From: Dipteris shenzhenensis
Taxonomy: Eukaryota; Polypodiophyta; Polypodiopsida; Gleicheniales
NCBI GenBank assembly: GCA_047967505.1
Contig: CM106541.1
Reading direction: 5' to 3' (one strand)
DNA: 64,000 nucleotides
Below, piece by piece: positions 10,924 to 22,900 of the stretch. Numbering within the stretch: the first letter of the stretch is position 1; each line of letters opens with the position of its first letter. A program made the position numbers and the translations under genes. Under the pieces are notes generated by a model. That model was not told where the DNA came from. It made no database searches and was given only the letters and a program-made list of their open reading frames with translations.

Positions 10924-13900
10924 ACCAGAGTTAGACCCAGCAAAGCTTGGGATAGTGAGACACTTGGCATATGCACCACATGTGATTGGTTATGGGCGGC
11001 ATCTACTGGACATGGGAGTTGTCCACAACTTGATTATATAGAATGGTCTCCAGAGATGGCCGTTATCGGGGAAGGGGGGGGGGGGGGGGCTCACTTACTT
11101 CCCACATGTGGAGGTACCAGTACAATGGATTATTTGATGGGCACCTTGACCTTTTTACCATGGATACATGATTTCATAGTCCCTCTCTCCCCGCTTGGCA
11201 CTGGTCACTCATACCTGGCTTTTAGCATCTCAACGGCCACAGGGGGAGCCCCACCCACACCCACCCATGTCTAGGTCCACTTTGACCATGCCCTTGATCC
11301 AGTCTACGTGAGTCATCTAGCGCATGAGCTACTTGGAGATGATGTAGACCTTGCAAACCTCACCCGTGCCTCAGATATCCTTGTCTTAGTGGTACAAGAC
11401 GTTGTGGCTAGATCCTTTCTCACGACATGATCTACAACATATGCCACAGCCATAGTTAGATGAAAACGCAGGACGAAACGTTTTGTCACGAAACATTTTG
11501 AAAGAAGACGAAACGATGTGCACAAAATGCTGTTTCGTCCAAATTCTGAAATATATTTTTAAACAAAAATTTCCCATTTTTTCAATGATTCAATGTTCAT
11601 ATATCTAGATTCTAGACTACTTTTCAATCCTTAAAGATTGATTTATCTAAAGTTGAAACTTGAGAATCAAGATTGTAAGCTTGAAATAAATTTGAAGAAT
11701 GTGTTGGTGCTTTCAATATCCTTTTGGGGTGTCTTGACTTATATTCCTCTTTGTTAACTTTAAACTTGAGTATAACATATCTTAGTAGCCACTATCCTTG
11801 AATATACATATTATCATTTCGAAACCTATCTGTTTCGTCTGACAACACGAAACGAAACGAAACGAAACAAAACCTGTCGAAACGGCGAAACAGATGAAAC
11901 GTTTCTTGTGACACTGGCCATAGCTGGGACGATGCCTTAGAATCCCTTATATGATGACGAGTGTAGATGGATGAGATCTTATCTTACACCTGAGCAAGCC
12001 TTGGGGACACATGAGACGCAACGGATTGCACGATGAATGATATGTCGTAAGAGGCTGGATTTCCTCACTCACAAGATAGAGGAGTTGATATGATCCTTTC
12101 AAGGGGGAGACCCTTACATTGGATGGGGTCTCTTATCCGAAGGGAAGGCGCTTATCCCATCACGGATCCAGGGGTTTGGCACACCTATGCGAGCTCACTA
12201 TATGATGTCTCGATGTAGACACTGCCTGATATGTCGTCTATGCCCAAGCTCATGACATGTTACTTGTCGCTACATTGAATGTACGGGACGCGCTCCACTG
12301 ACTCCCTAATCAAAGAGCTTAGAGACACGCTACTACAACAGATCAGATAGCAGCATGTATTGATAGCACCATAGGGTGTTAAGGTAGACCGGTCACAACG
12401 ACATGTTACATACTTCTATGCATTCGAGATGGCTCCGGGACATAGAGGAGTGGGAGGATGAGGAGGTAGTAGACATGCGAGTAGCATGGATCAGCAAAGA
12501 GGGGCGACTGACCGAGGGATGCAGTCCACACATGACACAGAGAGCGACTATAGCATGCACGATTGTGGTTTGACCCATCTCTGCTCTCTTTAGACAATAT
12601 CGCACGAGATGAGGTGTCACCCCACCCTTGATATTGCTCTTCGGATATAGAGGTGGAGGAGACCATACCCTTCGTTGTAGGCTCACGGAAGCGAAAAAAT
12701 GCAAAGAGTGGAGCAAGGAGTGAAAGCTGTCACGTGAACTATTAATGAAATGAAAGTACAAAGTACAATAAAAGGGCACCCTAGGACCTAGTGTCCTAGT
12801 GATACCACTAGTACTAGGTGTCATAAGACACTAAAAGTACTAGGTGGCCTAAGTGCCAATAACTAAAGCTACATGGCACATACCAGGGCCCAGAGGGCAT
12901 TAATACGATCGGGAAAAGATGGCCTACGAACCCCCCTCCATGGTATGGGCTGAAGAACATGTTCATCCCAAGGGATACAGCCACCTATGAATGTACAAGG
13001 CATGCTAGATCATGTGTCGAAAGACTTCGAACTTGGGACGAGGAAGTGCCTTTGTAAACATATCTGTTATGTTGTCCTCTGTGGGAAGGTAGGACAACTT
13101 TATCTCTCTTGTTGACAACCGCTCTCGAACATAATGATAGTGAACCTCTATGTGCTTGGTATGCGCATGAAACACTGGATTACGTGCAATGGCCAAAGCA
13201 TTCTGGCTGTCAGTGTAGACCATAGTGGAGGATGTCTGGCGGATACCAAGATTTGTAAGTAGCTGTTGAAGCTAGACACACACTAATGTAGTGGTGATGG
13301 CTGCCCTGTACTCAGCCTCACAGCTGGATGTGGCAACTGTTGGTTGCTTCTTGTTGAGCCAAGAGATACATGAACTGCTAAGCAAAAAACAGTTGCCGGT
13401 ATGTGACAGTTTGGTGTCGGAACAACTTGCCTAGTCACTATCCGTGTAAGCATGCATGATAAGTGAACCCTGATCACCATAGAAGAGGGCTAAATCCTGA
13501 GTGCCTCTGAGATATCTGAAGACTCTCTTCACTGCCTGCTAATGCTGTGAACTAGGCATGTGCATGAACCTGTTGAGCTGGGATACTGCATACTGTAAGT
13601 CAGGTCTGGTGTGGCATAAGTAAATGAGACATCCAACAGCTTGCTGGTAAAGAGTGAAATCACATGGTGGGCTCCCATCATGAGCTGAAAATTTGAAGCT
13701 AGGGTCCACTAGAGTAGAGATTGGCTTTCAATCCTCAAACTGAAAACGATCAAGGAGCTGTCCAATATACTTGGACTGTGACATCATAATACCCCCCTCA
13801 ACATGAGCAAACTGAATGCCCAAATAATAGTGCTGTCCTCTCTCTCTCTCTCTCTTTTGTGTCACATATACATGATCTCACTATGCCTGCCCCCCCACTA

Positions 13901-16900
13901 GGTGCTTACCATTTCTATCTGACTTTCAGCGTCTTGATGCCCATGCTGGCCATTGGGCAGGCCCCACCAGCCTCCACTCGGGTCCATGTACACGTTGATC
14001 AGAATCTTGACATAGGATACATGAGTCACCTAGCCCATGAGCTTCCAGACCCTCTTGAGGACTATGCAGACCTTGCCCATTCCTCAGACATTCTAGTATT
14101 AGTGGTTTAGGATGTTGCAGCCAGATCTTTTCCTGCATCGTGATCTACCTCACGCTCCCCAGCAAGGAAGATGCCCTAGAACCTATGAGTCGATGAGGAT
14201 TATCGAGAGATGAGATCTTATGTCACGCGGGAGCAGGCCTTGGGGTGTCTTACAAGGACTGAGGCACAACAGATGCTATGCCGAGTGCCTCGTGGGAAGA
14301 GACGAGCTTTTCTCTCACATCGGATGGATGAGGTGATCATGTCTTTTTGAGGGGGAGATCCCACCTTTGCATGGGGGCTCCTCTTTGCGGGTAAGTCACC
14401 CATCCCTATTCACAACAGGCCATGTTTCTAGCACCGTCAGTGGGATTCTAGAACAAGAGCTAGCAATGGATTTGGCAAAGTTGAAAGAGGACGTGAGAAT
14501 CAGCGACAAAAAGGTTGGAATTGGCCTGAATACATTGTGTCATCATCACAGAGCAGTTGGAGGCATTAACTGTGTTCAGCCATCATATGCAGCACTTGAT
14601 GGAGGAGTTAACAAAGGGTGGGTTGTGAGTTATGATCCTTGCATCATCCAAAATGCTCCACAAGATTTTCGGTGGATATTGATGATTCAGGAGTTTGGCA
14701 CACATATGCGACCTCGCTCTATGATGTCTCGATGCAGACACTACCGGACTTGTATTCATTACGTAGGCCCACCACGTTCTTGTTCACTGCACAGAACGTA
14801 CGGGCTGCGTCATGTCGGCTCCACAACTGGAAATCCATGATTTTTAACACCTCACGAGCAGTACTTTGGCAACACAGCTTCACGTATCGAGGGGAGCCAA
14901 TGGAGATAGTACAGACATATACATATCTCGGAGCAGTTTTCACAAGGCCTATCTTCATGATGACACATGCAGCTTGGGCACGACTCACGCGAGGACATGG
15001 AGCCTTAGTTGAGATGGAGAGACAGCGCTTCCAGAACTCTTCCAGGACCCCCCGACAAAGGGGTGGCTTTTTGATACACTAGTGAGACAGATAGCCATGT
15101 ACACATCTCCCTTTTGAGGATGTGACTTACCGACAGCTGAGTGGCGGAAATTTGAGAGGCTACATGTTGTCATGGAGTCCAGATTAATCAGGAGTAAGCC
15201 GTTGGTTCCTTACCAGATCATTCATGCTGAGTTCACTATGACACGATTGCAGATTGATGCCATCTTCCAGACAGTGACATATCTACACAGGCTATGGGCC
15301 TTACCTCGATAGAGATTACCGAGGCTTGCACTAGAGTCATCCATATGGCTAGCTGAGAGCAGGATCAGCACATCTTGGTATGCACATATCTCCAAATGGT
15401 TTTGGTCTCAGGGCATTCAGATGGACCTCAACCCCCCCCCTTTTCAGTATAGTCTGGACTCCCCGTCCCCCCCGATCCCACGAGATGAGATCAACCGCAT
15501 CAAACGGTTGGATCTACTTCAGATATATACATCACAAACCTAGGGAGGGGACTAAGAGTTTCCTACCAAGTTCCAGTTTTACCGGGACCACTTCTTGGGG
15601 ATAGCAAATAATGGACTGATCATCAGGCCCCAGTATCTGGAGGACATGTGAGTTACCCTCGCACTGAGGATTGCCATAGGATAGATGCGAGTCTCGTCTC
15701 ACCAGTTGAGGATCGAGGCAAGGAGGGACACAAGCATACGTAGAGAGCAACGGATTTGCAGGTTATGAACACTGACAGTAGTGGAGACAGAGGAGCACTC
15801 CTTATGCATTCTTATTATGAGATCTGAGGATGCTACCATTGCTTCTACCAAGAGAGGCGCGGGTTCGGACCACACTCCCGATTGATCCACTTCTATGTAT
15901 TGGCCTCTTTTTGATGGAGATGCGGTGGCTCAGGGAGACTCTGCTACATCAGCTCAAACAATAGGAGACAACACCACGGGACACTGAGCGAGCATAGAGA
16001 CACGTCACTGATTTTTATGCCTTTGATTCAGCTCTGAGACACAACGAAGTAGAGGATGAGGAGATAGCCGACATGGAGGGCATCACAGAGGAGGACCAGA
16101 GCGTGCACGATAGAGGTTCTGCCCACTGACTGACCAACCCAAGGTGTCACCCTTGATGCTACCCATCGGATACAGAGATCTCGGAGACCACGACCCCCTT
16201 GACAGCTCGACAGCTACAGATACATGACATCTTTGTTTCCTATCGGAGAGATACCATGACTCCTGGATATGTCCTCGGAGCTTTCACACTACCCGCCAAT
16301 GGAGTCTCCTGAAAGCTCGAAGAGTGTGCTTCTGAGTTTTTGAGATCATTAGCTTAGTTTAGCACTCAGCAACAAGGGCCTTAGTGAGCCCTTTGCTTCA
16401 GCCCATGGTGGCTTGTATGAGCTGTTTGTTGAGTGTACTCTGTCTCATGGGCCCGTGAGGCATCTTGAAGATGTTAATACAACTCTCTCTCTCTCTCTAG
16501 AGTGACAGTGCCTCCAGGCACAATTCCAGGATCCCCTGATGAAGGGCTGGTTGTTTGACACACACACACACACACACACTCTCTCTCTCTCTCTCTCTCT
16601 CTCTCGCGCGGTAGTGCTTCTAGGCACATTTCCAGAACCCCCGATGAAGGGCTGGTTGTTTGACACACTAGTGAGGCCAACAACCATGTACGCAAGACCC
16701 TTCTGGGAGAGTGACCCGTGGCGATGTTTTGAGAGGCTACAAGTTATTATGGGATCCAAGATGATTCGGAGTGAGCCCTCAGTCACCACCAGATCGTGTA
16801 GGCAAAGTTGCCATGACACCACTTCAGGTTGATGCCATCTTCCAGACGGTTACTTATCTTCACAGGGTCTGGGATGAGGTTGGCACTGGAGTCATCCATA

Positions 16901-19900
16901 CAACTAGGTGAGGGTGTGGCCTGGTACACATGCATATCCAAATGGTTTGACAGCAGCCAGGGTATTCAAATAGACCGTCGTCCCCCCTTTTAGTACAGCT
17001 TGGATGTCCCTAATCCCTTGATATCACGGGATGAGATCAACCGTATTATGTTTAATCTACTCCAGCTCCATATGTCACGAACTTGGGGAGGGACTAGGGG
17101 TTCCCTACCAAGATCCAGTTCTACCGCGACCATTTCTTGAGAATATTGGAGGATGGAGTGATTATCAGACCCTAGTATCTGGAGAACAGACATGCCTGAG
17201 GATTGTTATCGGGCAGATACGGGTCTTGTCCCATCAGTTGAGGATTGAGGCAGGAGAGCTACAGGTACACCTTGAGCAGTGAACTTGCAGATTATGCACA
17301 TCGGGTGAGGTGGAGACAGAGGAGCATTTGTTGTGTGCCTGCCCAGTGAGGATGGTACCATTGTCTCTTTCAGAAGGGACACGGTTTGGGGCCACTTGTC
17401 CGGCTGATTCACTTCCAGGATCAAGTCCGTGTTGGTCTCTACCTGATAGGGATGCAACGACATGGAGAACTTCTAGTGTGTTAGATCAGACAGGAGGAGA
17501 CGGGGACAGACCAAGGTCTAGGCACGTCACAGATTCTTACGCATTTGAGTCTGCTCCAAGACATGACGGAGTAGAGGAGTTGGATGATGTGAGGGCCGTG
17601 TGGGTCAGTGGGATGAGATGGTGACGAGGGGATGTACAGCCAGAAATGCAGGGGCTACCCACGATGCAGATACGGACCAAAGCACACACGATGAAGGTTC
17701 AGCCCATTGGAGTTCTACTTGGAGGGGATCGCCTGAGTAGAGGGGTCACTCTTGATATGACCTACTGGATACAGAGATCACAGTGACCGTGACTCCCCAC
17801 CACAGCAGAAGACGACCCGGCAAACATAGATATAAAATGTTTTCGCAGCTCATAGGAGGGCCGCTGTGGCACTTGGATATGTATCTTGATTCGGAGATTG
17901 AGTATTAGTCTTGAGCTTTGAGTTCTTGTGCTTAGCTTAGTAACTACTCATCAAAGGGCCTTAGTGAGCCCTTGGCCTCAGCCCATAGAGGCTTGTATGA
18001 GTTGCTTTGATATTATACTGTCTCATAAGCCTGCGACACCTCCCGAAGACGGTAATCTCTCTCTCTCTCTCTCACTCTCTCTCTCTCTCTCTCTGTGCGA
18101 ATTTATTTACTCTCATCACAGACACGAACGTTTGGCTCGTTTAGTGGCCCCACCCCTTAGCTTTCATTGTATCTTTTTTTTTCCTCTCAGTCTCATAGAC
18201 CCTTCTATCTTTCTGTCTTTCGTACACATTAGTAAACTTTCATTCTTTCTTTCTTATTTCTGCCTATCTATCTCTCTTGTATCTCTTTGTGAATACAAAG
18301 GACCCGCCACATACATGGATACCAGTTTTTTCAGCCTTATACTTCCCTCTCCCCTGTAGTGAGCCCTTTATGTATTTTTTCTGCTCACTATGATATTATA
18401 TGATACCTCATGTACTCCATCCCACAGTGACGTCAAAAGTGTTTGGGCAATCAACAAACACAGATCTCTGTCTCTGTAGCTCCTGCGAGCTTCCCTCCCC
18501 CCCCCACCGCTATCGCTACCTCCCCTCCCTAGCCCCCCCCCTCGCCGCGACCACCCCCCCCCTGCCTCTCCGCCCTCGCCCCCCGCCCGCCTTACCCCTC
18601 ACCCGCCGCCTCGCTCACCCACCTCCCATCCCCAGCCGCCTCGCTCACCCGCCTCCCATCCCCCGCCCCCTGCCTCTCCGCCCTCGCCCCCCGCCCACCC
18701 TCCCCCTCACCCGACCCCCTCGCTCACCCGACCCCCTCGCTCACCCGCCTCGCTCACCCGACCCCCTCGCTCACCCGCCTCGCTCACCCGACCCCCTCGC
18801 TCACCCGCCTCCCATCCCGCTCCCCCTGTCCCCCGCGCCTCCGCCCGCCCCCACTCCGCCCCATTCCGCCCATTCCGCCCCCCCCGCCTCCATTCCGCTC
18901 CCCCCCGCCTCCATTCCGCTCCACCCGCCCATTCCGCCCCCCCCCCCCGCCTCCACTCCGCTTCCCCGCCCTCCGCTTCACCCCTCCGCCCCCGCCACAC
19001 CAACCCCGCCCCCCCCCGCCCTTCCGCGCCCCCCGCCTTCCCCGCACCCTTCACCCCGCCCCGCCCCGACCCCCCCACGCCCCCTCACTTCGCCTCGCCC
19101 GCCCTTCTGCTCCACTTCTCCACCCCGCCTCCACCCTCCGCCTCCGCAACCATCCCCTCCACACCCAGGCGCCACCCTCCCGCTTCGTCCCCCCTTTTGG
19201 GGTGGCAGCCTGTTCTTCATCGGAAGCTTGCAGTTAGTCTTGGCGGTATGGCGGCCCCCTGCCCGGATCCGGAGGCCCAGTCGGACCCTCCCTCTCCAGA
19301 TGCCTACCGCGTTATCCTGACAGAGCAACAATCATCTCGTGTTCAGGAGGTTGCCATTGACTTTGCCCGTACCTCCGTTTACGGTAGAGTCATTGGACAC
19401 TCTCCCTCCAGATCAGCCATCAGGGACTGGCTCCAGTCCACTCTCCTGCTAGAGGATGGCCATATTGAGGAGGTGGCCCTTATGGGAAGGGGCATCTTCT
19501 GGCTCAAACTCTCCAATGAGAAAGCTGCGAGCAACCTGATTGCCGGTTCCCTCACATCGGTGGATGGAAAGATTATCATGATAGTCCCGTGGTACCGTGG
19601 ATTCAGCGCAGCAGATTTTGATGTTCGGTTCCGTATACCTCGCCACCCAGTGACACTAGTTTTTCCAGGTCTTGCTGCTGAGCTGCGGCCGATTGTCAGG
19701 GACTTGGGCTCCCATTTTGGATGGGTTATGCACGACACTTTCACCGACGCGGTGACCACGGCAGGAGCCCCCGAGTCCGTGTGGCCGTGGCAGATCTTGC
19801 GACTCTCCCTGCAGTGATCGAGATTGTGACAGATGCCGGCAGCATCACCCAGAGCATGATAGTCACCGGACAGCCAGGTCAGTGCCTGAGGTGCCACGGC

Positions 19901-22900
19901 TTTGGGCACTTGGCGGCTGCTTGCCCACGCTTCGCCAGCTCATCTCGACCCCCCCCGCCCCCGCCTCCTCCGCCCCCGCCCCCCCCCCCCGGACAGCCAT
20001 GTCAGGAGGAGCCGAGGCAGTCGGAGCCCGGTCCAGAGTTAGTGGGTGGTTGGACCGAGGTTAGAAGGAAAAGAGGAAAGAACAAGAAGATCTCGGATAA
20101 AGGCAAGGAGGCAGAGGTTACCCTTCCTGCAGCAGCACCCCAGAGACCTGACAGGCAGCCGCCCCAGGGACCTGGGAGAGCTTGTTCGTCGACGGCAGCC
20201 CGCCCTTCACAGCCTCAGATCCCCCTCTCTCCCGCTCCCCCGCCCCTTTCCACTCAGTGCCAGCCCCTTCCCCAGTTTCCCCTCCCTTCGCCCGACCCGC
20301 AGCCTCAGCCCCCGTCTCTTCCTCCTCAGTCTCCTCCTCCTCCCTCTCAGCCCCAGCTCCAGAGGCATCCCCATCCCCCCCCTCCCTCCGTTCCCCTCGA
20401 CTCCTCTACAGCGTTAGCTGCACCTTTGGCTTCCCAGCCGAGGGCAGCCCCCGCTCCGCCTCCTCCACCTTCTCCGCCAGTCGCCTCCACGGAGTCCGAG
20501 TCGCCTACCCCTCAGCCTCCTCCCCCTCTCCCCCCGCTGGCAGGACACCCGGAGTCTACACTACCACTGGAGCAGGCTTCCATGGCCGCTAGCCCCTCAG
20601 TGGCAGACTCTGATGGGTCTCAGCTTCAGGAGAGAGAGCTTCCTCGAGACTTTTACAGATCTGGCCCCTGGGACTACTTGGACGTGGCCGACCTTGGGAC
20701 CTTCCCGGCTTATCTCGACATCAGTATCTTCCTGCTCCGCAAAGGGGCGGATGGGAAGATTGTCGCCTTGGCCCCTAGGGATGGCCCTAGCTTCGCCTTC
20801 ACGTTCCTCAGCGACGGCACCGAGACCTGGACAGACGACTCGGTTTGGGAGGCGCTCAGAGAGCAGACACACGCCCAGGTTTGTTCCTGGATAGGCCCGT
20901 CCGGTGGGCAGCTTCTCGAGACTCAGTGGTCCGAGGGCGATGTGCGCCTGCGGTGGCGTTGCGCCGCCAAACGCTTCCGACTGATTGTGATCCTCAGACC
21001 TACCCTGTCATGGCCTCTCCCCCAGGATGTCAGAGCTTGGTCCCATCAGAAACTCCGAACCTTCTATGGGATGACCACTTCAGAGATCTCGAGCTGGCTC
21101 GAGAAAGCATTTGTTCATGGCACCAAAGGCCTCTCGCCTTTGTTGAAGGTGTTGAAGAACGGGCAGGACGACCCCGTCTCCCCCTCCAAACCTTCTCATA
21201 AGCGGCAGCGCCTCCATTCCGACATGTCTGATTCTTCATCGACTTCGATCGCGAGCAGACAGTTGTTCGCAGCCCCCCATCCCTCTCCATGAGCCTACAC
21301 CTCGTATCCTGGAATGTGAACGGGTTTCACTCTTCTGGCACCCGTGGTCCCAGGAAGCTCATTTTGCGACAGGAACTTCAGCCTGCAGTGATTGGTCGTT
21401 TGGATGTACTTCTGCTCCAGGAGCACAAGCTCTCTGCGGCTCATTCCCGCAGCTGCGGGAAGGTTCTCCCTGGACGTTCCTACACTTACTGGGAGCCCTC
21501 GATCGGCGCACAGGGGAGGAGTGGGGGTGTCTGTACCTCCGTGTGCGAGCAGTTAGCCCAGGGAGTTTTCGGTCATGGCACGTTGATCCCAGGCCGAGCC
21601 CTTTGGGTAGGCCTGGATTTGGAGGGATCCAAAATTGGAATACTCAACATTTATGCTCCTACAGACCTCCGATGCAGAGCCACCTTCTGGAGGACACTTA
21701 CAGGGATTCTTCCAGACATGGATTCCTGGATTGTTGGAGGTGACTTCAACAATCTGGAGACCTTGGAGGACCAGCAGGGCAGAGGTCCGGAGTTCACAGG
21801 TATGGCTCAGGCAGAGCAGTCAGCTTGGGACTCCTTCATCTTCGCGACAGGAGGTAGGGACAGTTGGAGAGACCCGTCCTTCCGGCGTTGGCACGGGAGC
21901 CTGGACTTCTCTTGGGGCTTCCGCAGGGAAGGAGGCAGACTCCTGGAGAGGCTTGATAGATTTTATGTCAGTGATTGGGCCATCAGTAGAGGCGGTCAGG
22001 CGGGTATAGTTCCAGGGACGACACTTTCCGACCATGCGCCGGTGCTCCTTTCATTAGATTCGGCAGCCCAGACCCTTCCCCCCCGGTCATGCAGGATTCC
22101 CGACTCCATTTTCTCGAGGGAGGACGTGCGCAGCAGTATTTGCAGTCTTTGGGACAGAGACTGGGGGGAGTGCACGGATTTGGTGGACTCAGTTGCGCAG
22201 GCTCTGCAGGAGTCCAGCCAGATCTGCCAGCTAGCAGCCCTACAGGTTCGACAGGATTGGTGGAGTAGAGAGAGAGCTCTTCGGAGGGACCTCGCCTCCA
22301 TTCAGCGACTCCAGCAGGCTTCCCCGGGCTCGGAGGAGCTTCGGATCCAGGCCCTTCGAGCCAGAGCCCTCCTGGAGGAGACACTCCAGCGCCGCTCAGA
22401 GTTTTCCTATCACGCCTCTCTCTCCTTCTGGGCCCGGAAGGGTGACCGGATGTGCAGGGAGTTCTTCAGGACGTATGGCCAGAGAGCTGCAGGTGATCAG
22501 CTTCAGGTGATCAGCTTCGGAGTCTCAGGACAGCGGATGGTCACATCGTTACGGATCCCGGGGAGGTCCTGGGGTTGGCCACTGACTTCTACAGGACCCT
22601 CTTCCAGCAAGAGCCGCTTGCCCCTCGTGCTAGTCGTGCCCGTGAGGAGGTGTGGAGGCACATTCCATCCCTGGTCCAGCCTAGCATGCAGGCGACGTTG
22701 TTGGCGCTGTTTACCTCGGATGAGATGCTGGAGGCCTTGATGGCTATCGACGGACAGAAATGCCCAGGAGAGGATGGGCTACCCCGAGCATTCTTCACCT
22801 CCTTCTGGGACCAGATCCATCAGCCCCTCCTTGCAGCTCTGCAGGGGATTTTCAGCAGCGGTCAGATGCCAGAGAGCCTCTCTTCGGGACTGATTTGCCT

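Noticed and set aside
18400-19320. 306-codon proline-rich open frame
   Set aside because: It is open only because the DNA is C-rich and nearly G-free; it coincides with the LINE-2 5' UTR, begins upstream of the element's 5' end and shows no domain.
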